Assembly: GCF_033446605.1 (NCBI RefSeq)
Contig: NZ_JAWQUO010000014.1
Coordinates: forward strand, 62,001-126,000
Reading direction: 5' to 3'
Length of the DNA: 64,000 bases
From: Iodobacter sp025352645
Lineage (GTDB): Bacteria > Pseudomonadota > Gammaproteobacteria > Burkholderiales > Chitinibacteraceae
Shown: one piece after another, positions 42,297-50,750 of the stretch
Position numbering within the stretch: position 1 is the stretch's first letter
How the letters are laid out: every line of letters begins with the position of its first letter
Notes under the pieces: model-generated
Databases searched by the model: none
What the model saw: only the letters and a program-made list of their open reading frames with translations
Told to the model about the DNA's origin: nothing
Translations under genes and position numbers: made by a program

Positions 42297-43853
42297 TTAA
42301 TAAATAACTAATTTGGTACCTGCTTGGATAGGCTTAGCGTTATTCCATTTTTTTAGATCTGCAGCAGCGACATTATAGCGTTTTGAAATAGAGGAAAAAG
42401 TATCACCACGCTTAGCTGTATATTCACGGCCATCTTTGCCCGAAACCGCGCTCTCTGTTTTAACCGATACACGTAAGATTTGCCCAAGCTGCACTTGCCC
42501 GTCGGCAATATTATTCATGCTTTGCAAGGCGGCAATATTCATACCATAGCGTTTAGCAATATTGTAGGCCGTATCGCCTTTGCTGACGCGGTGCTCGCTG
42601 CTGGCAATGACGGGAGCGTGTGGTTTATCGTTAGCGCCGGTATCAATGGCTTCTACGCTGCGGTTAGCGGCTAAAGCGGTTAAGGTTTGTCGGTCAGAAA
42701 CATCTAGGCCGTTAATCTTGGGCACAAGGATGGTTTGTCCACGGGCGAGGCGATCACGGCTGGCGATATCGTTGATGTCTTTAAGCTCGTTTGCGGCTAC
42801 GCCAAAGGTTTCTGCTAGCTTATCGAAAGACTCCCCCTGTTTAGTGACGTAAGGCTGCCAGTTCAGTAGTGGTTTTTCGTACTCTGCCAGATTTTTTTGA
42901 AATATTTCAACTTTAGCCACGGGCAAAACTAAGGATCGGTCATCTTTATAAGCAATGACTGGCCGGATAAAGCCAGGGTTAAGCCTAAGCAATTCTTCAA
43001 CTGGTGTTTCAGCTAACTCGGCAGCAACCTTCACATCCATATGTTTACCAACGGTGAGCGTGGCAAAGTAGGGCTGGTTAGGCAGTGAGGTTAAGGTGAC
43101 GCCGTAGGCTTGCGGGTTGGCGATGATATTGCGCACGGCTAATAGCTTAGGCACGTAATTGCGTGTTTCGTCTGGCATGCGTAAATCAATAAACTGAGTG
43201 CCAAGATTGGCAGCTTCATTTTTGGCAACAGCACGGGCAACTGCAGTTGGGCCCCAGTTATAAGAGGCCAAGGCCAGCTGCCAGTCGCCAAATTGGGTGT
43301 AGCTGCCATTTAGATAGTCTAGTGCGGCGCTGGTGGCGGCCACTACATCACGGCGGCCGTCGTACCACCAAGTGCGTTCTAGACCGTAATCTTTGCCTGT
43401 AGCTGGCATAAATTGCCACATTCCCGCAGCTTTTACCGATGATTCTGCTCTTGGATTAAAAGCAGATTCAATCATGGGTAAAAGCGCGATTTCCATCGGC
43501 ATGCCGCGTTTCTCAACTTCATTCACCACGTAATATAAATAAGGCGTGCCGCGTTTGATAATTCGATTGAGATATTCTGGGCGGCTAGCGTAGTAGTTTT
43601 CCCATTTTCTAACCAACTGATGATCTAGCTCTGGAATAGTAAAGCCGGTACGAACGCGCTCCCATAAATCCGCGTATTCGGGGGCCATTACCGCGTCAGA
43701 AAACAAGGCGTCAATGGTGCGATTTGTATCGTCTGGGGAGATAAAAGTGGGATTATGTAGCTGGTAATCGATTTTGGCTGGAGCAAGGGTTTCTGCGTGC
43801 GAACCCAAGGCACATAGGCCTGTAATGAGGCCAACAAGGAGTCTTTGTTTCAT
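42297..43853 (-). CDS. mltD: Membrane-bound lytic murein transglycosylase D with three LysM domains
   Basis: MltD cleaves peptidoglycan glycan strands at the cell envelope. From the ATG at 43853 the product has 518 residues: signal peptide (MKQRLLVGLITGLCALGSHA), a lysozyme-like domain with the catalytic Glu in LLPMIESAFNPRAESS and KAAGMWQFMPATGKDYG, and three LysM repeats in the C-terminal third (opening YVTKQGESFDKLA, HRVSKGDTAYNIA and YTAKRGDTFSSIS). The start is set by CAGG six bases ahead; an ATG five codons upstream is less likely. No lipobox Cys is seen, unlike E. coli MltD. It is next to gloB, as in E. coli. Confidence 0.94.
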   Translation of the reverse strand: MKQRLLVGLITGLCALGSHAETLAPAKIDYQLHNPTFISPDDTNRTIDALFSDAVMAPEYADLWERVRTGFTIPELDHQLVRKWENYYASRPEYLNRIIKRGTPYLYYVVNEVEKRGMPMEIALLPMIESAFNPRAESSVKAAGMWQFMPATGKDYGLERTWWYDGRRDVVAATSAALDYLNGSYTQFGDWQLALASYNWGPTAVARAVAKNEAANLGTQFIDLRMPDETRNYVPKLLAVRNIIANPQAYGVTLTSLPNQPYFATLTVGKHMDVKVAAELAETPVEELLRLNPGFIRPVIAYKDDRSLVLPVAKVEIFQKNLAEYEKPLLNWQPYVTKQGESFDKLAETFGVAANELKDINDIASRDRLARGQTILVPKINGLDVSDRQTLTALAANRSVEAIDTGANDKPHAPVIASSEHRVSKGDTAYNIAKRYGMNIAALQSMNNIADGQVQLGQILRVSVKTESAVSGKDGREYTAKRGDTFSSISKRYNVAAADLKKWNNAKPIQAGTKLVIY

Positions 43854-43952
43854 GGGTACCTGCGCCATTTAAAATCTAATAATCGAGCGATGCTGCCGCT
43901 GCTGTCTAATCTTGTCAATCTGTTTGTGCTTAATGGTGATATTCCTTTGAAA

Positions 43953-44705
43953 TCAACGGAAGTTATCTTTCCACTTGCGCAGTGCAGCAAAAACATCCAC
44001 GGGGGATTTTACTTGTGGATTTTGTGTTTGAGCGGCAGCAATGACGTCGTTATGCTCACAGCGTAAAAAGGGATTAATGGCTTTTTCTTGGCCAATTGTG
44101 GAGGGTAACGTTGATAAGTTTTGCTGGCGCAGTGCACGCACGTTTTGCATTCTTGCTATCAGTGTAGGGTTATTGGGCTCAACACTGAGGGCAAACTTAA
44201 GATTGCTTAAGGTATATTCGTGGGTACAGCAAACAAGGGTTGAATCAGGGTAGGCCGCTAGTTTTTGTAGGGAAGCGTGCATTTGTGCTGGGCTGCCTTC
44301 AAATATCCTGCCACAGCCGCCTGCAAAAAGTGTATCACCACAAAATAATGCGTCAGCCGCCAGATAGCTAAGATGATCTAAAGTGTGGCCAGGGGTGGCC
44401 AATACCTGAATGTGGGTATTAAGTAGCTGTAATGTTTCACCTTCTTTTACAGGGTTGGAAACATTTTTAATGCCGGCAGGTCCATATACGGGCATCTGGT
44501 AGTGTGACCAGAGCACAGGCAAGCCATCGATATGATCGTGATGGTGATGTGTAATCAATACCGCCGCCAGTTCTAGGCCATTTTCTTTAAGATATTGAAT
44601 GAGGGGCAGTGCGTCGCCAGGGTCTACTGCGATGGCATGCGTGCCTTGTTGCAAAACCCAGATATAATTGTCTTCGAAAATTGGCACAGCGCTAATGCGG
44701 ATCAT
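43953..44705 (-). CDS. gloB: Hydroxyacylglutathione hydrolase (glyoxalase II)
   Basis: GloB hydrolyses S-lactoylglutathione in methylglyoxal detoxification. The 250-residue product has the metallo-beta-lactamase motif THHHHDHIDG near residue 53, TPGHTLDHLSY, FCGDTLFAGGCGRIFEG and CCTHEYTLSNLKFA, and ends in the substrate-binding helical domain with NPFLRCE. The start lies six bases from that of the divergent methyltransferase gene. The position between mltD and a yafS-like gene is conserved with enterobacteria. Confidence 0.96.
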   Translation of the reverse strand: MIRISAVPIFEDNYIWVLQQGTHAIAVDPGDALPLIQYLKENGLELAAVLITHHHHDHIDGLPVLWSHYQMPVYGPAGIKNVSNPVKEGETLQLLNTHIQVLATPGHTLDHLSYLAADALFCGDTLFAGGCGRIFEGSPAQMHASLQKLAAYPDSTLVCCTHEYTLSNLKFALSVEPNNPTLIARMQNVRALRQQNLSTLPSTIGQEKAINPFLRCEHNDVIAAAQTQNPQVKSPVDVFAALRKWKDNFR

Positions 44706-44711
44706 AAAAGA

Positions 44712-45464
44712 ATGCCCTTAAATGTTGATGCTCGATTGAACCACTTTGCAGATTGGCTCGCCACCCCATTAGGTCACTATTTAGCTAGTGCGGAGATGGA
44801 TTGGTACGATCGCACCGTGACCGATATCTTTGGCTACAAAGCGGTGCAGCTAGAGTTGCCACAGCTCGATTGCTTGCGTGCTAATCGCATGGCATGGCAT
44901 TTGTGTGCTGGGCAATCGCTAGGCGTGGATTTGCGCTGTATGGGCGAGGCTTTGCCGTTTGCTAGCCAAAGCCTAGATCTTTTGGTGCTGCCGCATGTGC
45001 TAGATTTTGCCGCGAATCCACAAGCGATGTTGAGTGAAGCCGAGCGAGTATTGATGCCTGAGGGGCGCTTATTGATTACAGGGTTTAATCCTTGGAGCCT
45101 CTGGGGGCTGCGTCGTTTACAAAATGGCTCGCACCCCGCCCCATGGCGTGGCAATTTTGTAGCTTTGCCTAGGCTAAAAGATTGGTTAGCAACCTTGGGC
45201 TTTGAAACAATGCAGGGGGAGTTTCTTTGCTATGGCTTACCGGTGCAGCGTGAAAAATGGCTATCGAGAAGCCGTTTTTTAGAAGATGCGGGGGATCGCT
45301 GGTGGCCCGCCGCTGGCGGAGTTTATTGCCTTGATATGGTAAAGCGTGTGCATGGTATGCGCTTGATTGGGCCTAAATGGCGCAATGTACCGGTGGTTGC
45401 GGGGGCTGTGACGGTTACAGGGGCAGATAAAATCATCGTGCTTGAAAAAGATCCTCAGCGCTAA
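44712..45464 (+). CDS. YafS-like SAM-dependent methyltransferase
   Basis: The 250-residue product resembles E. coli YafS, an uncharacterised methyltransferase encoded between gloB and rnhA. The post-motif region is clear (GEALPFASQSLDLLVLPHVLDFAANPQAMLSEAERVLMPEGRLLITGFNPWSLWGLRR), while the usual Gly-rich SAM loop is not evident in LCAGQSLGVDLRC. The ATG at 44712 is preferred over upstream in-frame starts, which lie inside gloB on the other strand. Its substrate is unknown. Its last four bases overlap the end of the next gene, which is convergent. Confidence 0.85.
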   Translation: MPLNVDARLNHFADWLATPLGHYLASAEMDWYDRTVTDIFGYKAVQLELPQLDCLRANRMAWHLCAGQSLGVDLRCMGEALPFASQSLDLLVLPHVLDFAANPQAMLSEAERVLMPEGRLLITGFNPWSLWGLRRLQNGSHPAPWRGNFVALPRLKDWLATLGFETMQGEFLCYGLPVQREKWLSRSRFLEDAGDRWWPAAGGVYCLDMVKRVHGMRLIGPKWRNVPVVAGAVTVTGADKIIVLEKDPQR

Positions 45465-45763
45465 TTCATGGTTTTATTATGCATATTGGGCAAATCGCAG
45501 CGACGTGCGGCATCGCTCATATCTTGAAGAATTTTTTGTCCTTCAGCGCGATTTTTGATGGCGGTTTTAATTTCATGGCCACTGCCTAAGTTGCCGCCCC
45601 CAAAAGCCACTTTTATTTCCTCATCGCTGATATCAATGGTTTGTACCACGGTGAGATTGATAAATCGTTTGCCATCGCTGCCTGGTACAGGCCAAGGGCA
45701 AAAAGGCGCGGCGAGGGCCGCTTGGCTAAGTAATAGTGTTATAAGCAAAAAGCGTGGTTGCAT
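45461..45763 (-). CDS. Secreted protein of unknown function (100 aa)
   Basis: The 100-residue product starts with a signal peptide (MQPRFLLITLLLSQAALAA) followed by FCPWPVPGSDGKRFINLTVVQTIDISDEEIKVAFGGGNLGSG, and has two Cys residues in the mature part. I do not recognise a family. It is transcribed against the methyltransferase gene, with a 4 bp overlap at the 3' ends, and is divergent from rnhA. The signal peptide and the lack of internal stops make it a likely gene. Confidence 0.7.
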   Translation of the reverse strand: MQPRFLLITLLLSQAALAAPFCPWPVPGSDGKRFINLTVVQTIDISDEEIKVAFGGGNLGSGHEIKTAIKNRAEGQKILQDMSDAARRCDLPNMHNKTMN

Positions 45764-45861
45764 CGTGTGTTTTCCAAATTAGGTAGCAATAAGGTGGCAG
45801 GCTTGCTGGAGCCACATATAACAAGCGTAGGTTTAATAGTGCGTTTTTCCAGGAAATAAGC

Positions 45862-46305
45862 ATGAATAAAGTAGTGATTTACACCGATGGTGCGTGTAAA
45901 GGCAATCCCGGCCCCGGCGGCTGGGGGGCGTGGTTACAGTATGGCGATAAAGAAAAAGAGCTGTGCGGTGGCGAGCTAGACACCACCAATAATCGCATGG
46001 AATTGATGGGCGTGATCAAGGCGCTGGCGATTTTAAGCCGCCCTTGTGACGTGGTGATCTGGACCGATTCGCAATATGTAAAAAATGGGATCAGCACTTG
46101 GATTCACGGCTGGAAGAAAAACGGTTGGAAAACTGCGGCCAAGCAACCGGTTAAAAACGCTGATCTTTGGCGCGAGCTAGACACTGCTGCGGCACAGCAT
46201 CAGATCGAATGGTGCTGGGTGAAAGGCCATGCTGGGCATGAAGGCAATGAGCGTGCCGATCAGCTGGCCAATAAAGGCGTGGAAGTTGCACTGGGGCGTG
46301 GCTAA
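45862..46305 (+). CDS. rnhA: Ribonuclease HI
   Basis: RNase HI removes RNA from RNA-DNA hybrids during replication. The 147-residue product keeps all four acidic catalytic residues in YTDGACKGNPGPGGWG, NNRMELMGVIKAL, IWTDSQYVKNGI and GNERADQLANKG. GGAAATAAGC gives a fair ribosome-binding site. The TAATG junction with dnaQ shows overlap by one base, so the two are translated together; in E. coli the same two genes are neighbours but divergent. Confidence 0.98.
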   Translation: MNKVVIYTDGACKGNPGPGGWGAWLQYGDKEKELCGGELDTTNNRMELMGVIKALAILSRPCDVVIWTDSQYVKNGISTWIHGWKKNGWKTAAKQPVKNADLWRELDTAAAQHQIEWCWVKGHAGHEGNERADQLANKGVEVALGRG

Positions 46306-47024
46306 TGCGGCAAATTATTCTAGATACCGAAACCACCGGTTTACGTGTTGATGATGGTAATCGCATTTTGGAAATTGCTGCGGTTGAAATGATAGACCGG
46401 CGTTTATCCTCGCCAGATCGCCACTTTCATTGCTATATCAACCCAGGGCGCGACAGTGAAGAGGGCGCGCTGAATGTGCACGGCTTAACGACGGAGTTTT
46501 TATCGGATAAACCAAAGTTTGCACAAATTGCAGATGAATTCTTAGAATTTGTTGCCGGTGCCGAAGTCATTATCCATAACGCACCGTTTGACTTGGCCTT
46601 CTTAAATATGGAAATGGCCAAGCTTGGGCGGGGCAAGTTTCAAGACCACGTGGCCAATGTGATTGATACCTTGGCTATGGCTAAAGACCAGCGGCCAGGT
46701 AAGCGCAATAACTTGGACGCGTTGTGCGATTTCTTTGATATTGATCGCAGCAACCGTACCTTGCACGGGGCGCTGATCGATTGCGAACTATTATCAGAAG
46801 TCTATCTAGGCCTCACCCGCGGCCAAGATAGCTTGATGATCGATTTTGACCCTTATGCAGGGAACGATGCGGCTTTGGCATTTGCAAAAAGTAATCGCAA
46901 ACCCTTGCGAATTGTGAGCGCTAGCGCTGCCGAGCTGGCCGAGCACGAGGCTTATTTGGTGGCTTTGGATAAAAGCGTGAAGGGCGAGTGCCTGTGGCGG
47001 CAGATGGAAAAAAGCGGCTTATGA
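46305..47024 (+). CDS. dnaQ: DNA polymerase III epsilon subunit (proofreading exonuclease)
   Basis: DnaQ is the 3'-5' proofreading exonuclease of the replicative polymerase. The 239-residue product has Exo I (ILDTETTGL), Exo II (VIIHNAPFDLAFLN) and Exo III (TLHGALIDCELLSEVYL), then a linker and a C-terminal segment that binds the alpha subunit. It overlaps rnhA upstream and ispD downstream (ATGA), forming a tight run. Confidence 0.97.
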   Translation: MRQIILDTETTGLRVDDGNRILEIAAVEMIDRRLSSPDRHFHCYINPGRDSEEGALNVHGLTTEFLSDKPKFAQIADEFLEFVAGAEVIIHNAPFDLAFLNMEMAKLGRGKFQDHVANVIDTLAMAKDQRPGKRNNLDALCDFFDIDRSNRTLHGALIDCELLSEVYLGLTRGQDSLMIDFDPYAGNDAALAFAKSNRKPLRIVSASAAELAEHEAYLVALDKSVKGECLWRQMEKSGL

Positions 47025-47713
47025 AGATCGCTTTGCTTCCCGCTGCGGGCAGTGGCTCACGCATGGCATCGCTTACGCCTAAGCAATACCTTGATCTGGC
47101 AGGCAAACCGTTGATCTGGCACACCTTGGCAGCTTTGGCGAGAGTGAGTGAGTTAGATCGCATCGTGGTGGTGATCTCCGCTGAGGACGAATGGTGGGAT
47201 GGCTTTGACTGGAGCGGGTTTAAGCAGCTTGAAGTACTACGCTGCGGCGGTGCCAGCCGCGCGCAATCGGTGCTGAATGGTTTGCTGGCCCTGCACGCTG
47301 CTGCGGATGATTGGGTGCTGGTGCACGATGCCGCCCGCCCCTGCGTAGATCCCGCCTTAGTCAGGCAAATGATTCAGGAGCTAGAACATCATCCGCTTGG
47401 GGGGATCTTGGCCTTGCCGGTGGCCGATACGCTTAAGCTGGCCGATAGCGCACAGCAGATTCAGCATACACATCCTAGGGATGGCCTATGGCAGGCACAA
47501 ACGCCGCAGATGTTCAGAGTGCAGCAGCTAGCCAAGGCACTTGCCAGTGGCATGGGGCCGGATATTACCGATGAAGCCAGCGCCTTAGAAAAACTAGGTT
47601 TACAGCCCAAGCTCATCATGGGCAGCCCATGGAATTTGAAAGTCACTTACCCACAGGATTTACGCTTGGCTGAGCTAATTTTGGCGGCAGGTGATGACCA
47701 AGAGACAAAATAA
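47021..47713 (+). CDS. ispD: 2-C-methyl-D-erythritol 4-phosphate cytidylyltransferase
   Basis: IspD joins CTP and MEP in the MEP isoprenoid pathway. The 230-residue product has the nucleotide loop LLPAAGSGSRM, YLDLAGKPLIWHTL, RCGGASRAQSVLNGL and VLVHDAARPCV. The ATG at 47021 overlaps the dnaQ stop in ATGA and is preferred over an in-frame GTG/ATG further upstream, because the family starts at KIALLPAAG. It is separated from ispF by one small gene and a repeat; in many relatives the two are adjacent. Confidence 0.96.
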   Translation: MKIALLPAAGSGSRMASLTPKQYLDLAGKPLIWHTLAALARVSELDRIVVVISAEDEWWDGFDWSGFKQLEVLRCGGASRAQSVLNGLLALHAAADDWVLVHDAARPCVDPALVRQMIQELEHHPLGGILALPVADTLKLADSAQQIQHTHPRDGLWQAQTPQMFRVQQLAKALASGMGPDITDEASALEKLGLQPKLIMGSPWNLKVTYPQDLRLAELILAAGDDQETK

Positions 47714-48081
47714 TGGCTTACGAACAACTCTTGTCTGATTACAAGCAGGCACTGGCGACTCAAGACTGGCATAAAGTGGCCCCGCTGATTCATCAGGATG
47801 CATGCTTTATTTTTAGTGAAGGTACTTATTTGGGTAAGGCTGCTATTGAAGCGGCCATCACTCGGACGTTTAACTTAATTAAAAGTGAGCACTATGCAAT
47901 CAAAAACTTGGTCTGGGTCTGTGTGACAGATCTTTGTGCAACTTGCACTTACGAGTTTGATTGGTCTGGCCTGATTGATGGTGTGAGCGAGCAGGGTAGT
48001 GGGCGTGGCACAACGGTTGCTGTAAATAATGATGGGGTGTGGAGCATCGTTCACGAGCATCTGGGCCCATCGGCAGGCTAA
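47713..48081 (+). CDS. NTF2-like / SnoaL-like domain protein
   Basis: The 122-residue product looks like a DUF4440/SnoaL-type NTF2-like fold, inferred from YEQLLSDYKQALATQDWHKVAPLIHQDACFIFSEGTYLGKAAI and the C-terminal GVWSIVHEHLGPS (the H-E-H-x-S end typical of the family). Its substrate or partner is unknown. It overlaps the ispD stop by one base (TAATG) and is thus in the same operon, an insertion between ispD and ispF. Confidence 0.8.
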   Translation: MAYEQLLSDYKQALATQDWHKVAPLIHQDACFIFSEGTYLGKAAIEAAITRTFNLIKSEHYAIKNLVWVCVTDLCATCTYEFDWSGLIDGVSEQGSGRGTTVAVNNDGVWSIVHEHLGPSAG

Positions 48082-48097
48082 AAATTCAATAAGTACT

Positions 48098-48236
48098 TTT
48101 TCATAAGTTTCCGCGAATGACTAAAATCAGCGCCGTCATTCCCGCGTAGGCGGGAATCCAGCGGAGCTACTGGATCCCCGACAAAAACGCTCGGGAATGA
48201 CGCCTGTTTAAACCTGTTTAAAATTTATGAAAACTT
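48098..48236. repeat. Nested inverted-repeat element with dRS3-like core
   Basis: The inner arms CGTCATTCCCG (48134-48144) and CGGGAATGACG (48192-48202) are perfect inverted repeats. The left arm contains ATTCCC-N8-GGGAAT at 48138-48157, the pattern of the 20 bp dRS3 repeat of Neisseria. The outer AT-rich arms TTTTCATAAGTTT (48098-48110) and AAATTTATGAAAA (48221-48233) are imperfect inverted repeats. The element fills the ispD/NTF2-ispF gap. Confidence 0.75.
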
Positions 48237-48260
48237 GTTGTTAACGATTAAGAGAAAAAA

Positions 48261-48737
48261 ATGAGAATAGGGCAAGGTTGGGACGTACATCGTCTGGTTG
48301 AAGGCCGTAAATTGATTTTGGGTGGGGTAGATATCCCTTTTGATAAGGGGTTACTTGGGCACTCTGATGCCGATGCCCTGCTGCATGCTATTACTGATGC
48401 GGTGTTGGGCGGGGCTGGCTTGGGTGATATTGGCCGGCATTTTCCTGATACCGCAATCGAATTTAAAGGCGCGGATAGCCGCGTTTTGCTGCGCGAGGCG
48501 GTGCGCCGCGTGCGGGAAGCGGGCTGGAAGGTGGGTAATGTGGATGCGTCAATCTTGATTCAGCAGCCTAAAATGGCACCGCATATTGCGGCCATGGTGG
48601 CCAATATCGCCGCCGATCTTGGTGTGGATGTGGCTGCCGTGAATGTAAAGGCCAAAACCTATGAGAAGCTTGGCCCTGTAGGTGCGTCTGAAGCAGTAGA
48701 AGCACAGGCAGTGTGCTTGCTACTAGCTGCGGATTAA
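48261..48737 (+). CDS. ispF: 2-C-methyl-D-erythritol 2,4-cyclodiphosphate synthase
   Basis: IspF cyclises the IspE product in the MEP pathway. The 158-residue product has the metal ligands in GWDVHRLVEGRKLILGG and LLGHSDADALLHAITDA, then GDIGRHFPDT, and VNVKAKTYEKLGPVGASEAVEAQAV. It has the usual length. It follows the dRS3-like element and ends before a GCCCACG hairpin. Confidence 0.97.
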   Translation: MRIGQGWDVHRLVEGRKLILGGVDIPFDKGLLGHSDADALLHAITDAVLGGAGLGDIGRHFPDTAIEFKGADSRVLLREAVRRVREAGWKVGNVDASILIQQPKMAPHIAAMVANIAADLGVDVAAVNVKAKTYEKLGPVGASEAVEAQAVCLLLAAD

Positions 48738-48754
48738 GCGGTTTGAAGGGGTAG

Positions 48755-48788
48755 CTTTGCCCACGTTGTATCTCAGCGTGGGCGAAAA
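48755..48788 (+). terminator. Hairpin after ispF
   Basis: CTTTGCCCACG (48755-48765) pairs with CGTGGGCGAAAAG (48777-48789) around an 11 base loop. A T-tract is absent, but the position fits an ispF terminator. The GCCCACG arms recur at 15855 and 50680. Confidence 0.5.
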
Positions 48789-48979
48789 GCGAGCCACTAT
48801 TGTTTGCTGTGAATTTTAATATTTAGTTAATTTGCATAAATAAGGTGATGCGCAAGCAATTCATCTGGGTGTTATAAAAACAAATCAATTTGATTTAATT
48901 TTATCGGTATTTATTTTACTTTTTTATGCTTTTATTTAGGCGTATCCTCAACGCGCTTATTTAAAATAAAGTATTCGCA

Positions 48980-49903
48980 ATGATCGTTCATCCCCCCGTA
49001 CATTGGTTCCGCCTGATATTAGCTTGGCGGGGTTCTATTTTGCCGGCTATTTTTCCTCGGCTAGTGTTAGTGCTCACTATTGCATTGAGTATTGTGATTT
49101 TTCATCGCTTTACTCAAGGTTTTGGTCTGCAATTATCGATTGGTGCTTTTAGCTTAATTGGGCTAGCACTGGCGATCTTTTTGGGCTTTAGAAATAGCTC
49201 AAGTTATGAGCGTTATTGGGAGGCACGTAAGCTATGGGGATCGCTATTAATTAATGCCCGCTCCTTGCAGCGCCAAGCAATGTCGATGACTCGTTTACGG
49301 GCAGATGACCCTAAACTTTATGAGTTCTCTCAATTATTACAAGCCTTTGCCTATGCGTTAAATCACCAATTACGCTGTACTGATCCGCGTGCCGATTTAC
49401 ATCGCTTATTACCCTATCCACTGGCTAAAGAGCTAAGCACTGCGCGTTTTATTCCTTCGATTATTTTAGTGAAATTGGCGCAATCTTTATCAATATGGTA
49501 TCGATCTGGGGAAATAGACGTTATTTTATTTCAGGCAATGGATACTAATTTAAATAAGTTATCGGATATTCAAGGCGGCTGCGAGCGGATTATGACTACG
49601 CCTATTCCTTATGCCTATAGCGTATTGATTCACCGTACTATTTATACGTATTGCATACTATTGCCGCTAGGCTTAGTGGATAGCTGTGGCGTTCTTACGC
49701 CGTTAATTACAGTGTTTATTGCCTATACTTTTATGGCGCTAGAGCATATTGCAAGCTCTTTAGAATTGCCCTTTGGTTTCGAGCCAAATGATTTAGCACT
49801 CAATGCCATTTGCCGCACTATTGAGCGTAGTCTGTTAGAAATGCGAGGCGAAACGGTTTTACCGCCTGCTTTATTGCCGCAAAAAAATTATATTTTGGAT
49901 TAA
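48980..49903 (+). CDS. Bestrophin family membrane channel
   Basis: The 307-residue product is a bacterial bestrophin (YneE/UPF0187 family), a pentameric ion channel of the inner membrane. Typical segments are WRGSILPAIFPRLVLVL, LGFRNSSSYERYWEARKLWGSLL and LPFGFEPNDLALNAICRTIE. Bacterial homologues are cation-permeable; physiological roles are poorly known. The gene lies alone and ends four bases before the stop of the convergent lpxH. Confidence 0.92.
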   Translation: MIVHPPVHWFRLILAWRGSILPAIFPRLVLVLTIALSIVIFHRFTQGFGLQLSIGAFSLIGLALAIFLGFRNSSSYERYWEARKLWGSLLINARSLQRQAMSMTRLRADDPKLYEFSQLLQAFAYALNHQLRCTDPRADLHRLLPYPLAKELSTARFIPSIILVKLAQSLSIWYRSGEIDVILFQAMDTNLNKLSDIQGGCERIMTTPIPYAYSVLIHRTIYTYCILLPLGLVDSCGVLTPLITVFIAYTFMALEHIASSLELPFGFEPNDLALNAICRTIERSLLEMRGETVLPPALLPQKNYILD

Positions 49904-49907
49904 GCGT

Positions 49908-50639
49908 TTAAAACGCTCTGCCATCAAGCTGATGCATGCTGATGCCGCTGGCCTGCACGCATAAATAGCCACCCTTGCCTTGATACCAGTCGGGTAGCAC
50001 CCAGCGTTGGCCTTGGGGCAGCATATGCTGTGCGGGGCGGTGGGTATGGCCGTGGATCAGTGTCTGGACGTGGTGCTGTTGCATTAAGCTGGCGACGGCA
50101 GCTGTATTTACATCCATCACATCGCTACGCTTCATTTGATTTGATTCTTTAGAGCGTGCGCGCAGCTTCTCAACCTGCGCTAAACGCCAACGTCGTGGTA
50201 GCGCCAGAAATAAGCTTTGTACCCATGGATGACGTACGATAAGGCGAAAGCGTTGGTAAGCTAGATCGTCGGTGCATAGCGCATCGCCATGCGCGATTAA
50301 TACGTTTTGGCCGAATAGCTGCACTAAGCTTGGATCGTTAAGAATGGTTAGCCTAGCGGCATCAGCAAAGCGCTGCCCTGGTAAAAAATCTCGATTCCCT
50401 GCTAAGAAAAACACTGCAATTTTTTGCTCAGCTAATTGGGCAATCGCCGCCACAATCTCTGCATTAAAAGCCTCGTCTAAGCCATCATCGCCAATCCAAA
50501 ATTCAAATAAATCCCCAAGAATATAGAGCGCACTGGCGTTGCGTGCAGGGCCTTGCAAAAAGGCATGGAAAGCAGCCGTCGTGGCTGGGTCGGCGGGGGA
50601 GAGGTGTAGATCAGAGATAAATAAAATGGGGGCGGACAT
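49908..50639 (-). CDS. lpxH: UDP-2,3-diacylglucosamine diphosphatase
   Basis: LpxH removes UMP in lipid A synthesis at the inner membrane. The 243-residue calcineurin-like product has FISDLHLSP, ILGDLFEFWIGDD, FLAGNRDFLPG, LIAHGDALCTDD and LIHGHTHRPA, the full metal-binding set. It lies downstream of the cyclophilin genes on the minus strand after a repeat-rich gap of about 110 bp. Confidence 0.96.
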   Translation of the reverse strand: MSAPILFISDLHLSPADPATTAAFHAFLQGPARNASALYILGDLFEFWIGDDGLDEAFNAEIVAAIAQLAEQKIAVFFLAGNRDFLPGQRFADAARLTILNDPSLVQLFGQNVLIAHGDALCTDDLAYQRFRLIVRHPWVQSLFLALPRRWRLAQVEKLRARSKESNQMKRSDVMDVNTAAVASLMQQHHVQTLIHGHTHRPAQHMLPQGQRWVLPDWYQGKGGYLCVQASGISMHQLDGRAF

Positions 50640-50657
50640 AGGGGAGGGGCGATGTCA

Positions 50658-50740
50658 TTGTAGGGTGGGCAAGGTTTGCCTGCCCACGCGGGCACAAGGC
50701 TGCATTAAATGTAGGGTGGGCAGGGCTGCCCACCCTACAT
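50658..50740. repeat. GTAGGGTGGGCA repeat pair with a 32 bp palindrome
   Basis: The word TGTAGGGTGGGCA occurs at 50659-50671 and 50710-50722. The second copy is the left half of a perfect palindrome: ATGTAGGGTGGGCAG-GG-CTGCCCACCCTACAT (15 bp arms, 50709-50740). It lies between ppiB and lpxH and could terminate ppiB on the minus strand. Confidence 0.75.
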
Positions 50741-50750
50741 TTCTATATTT

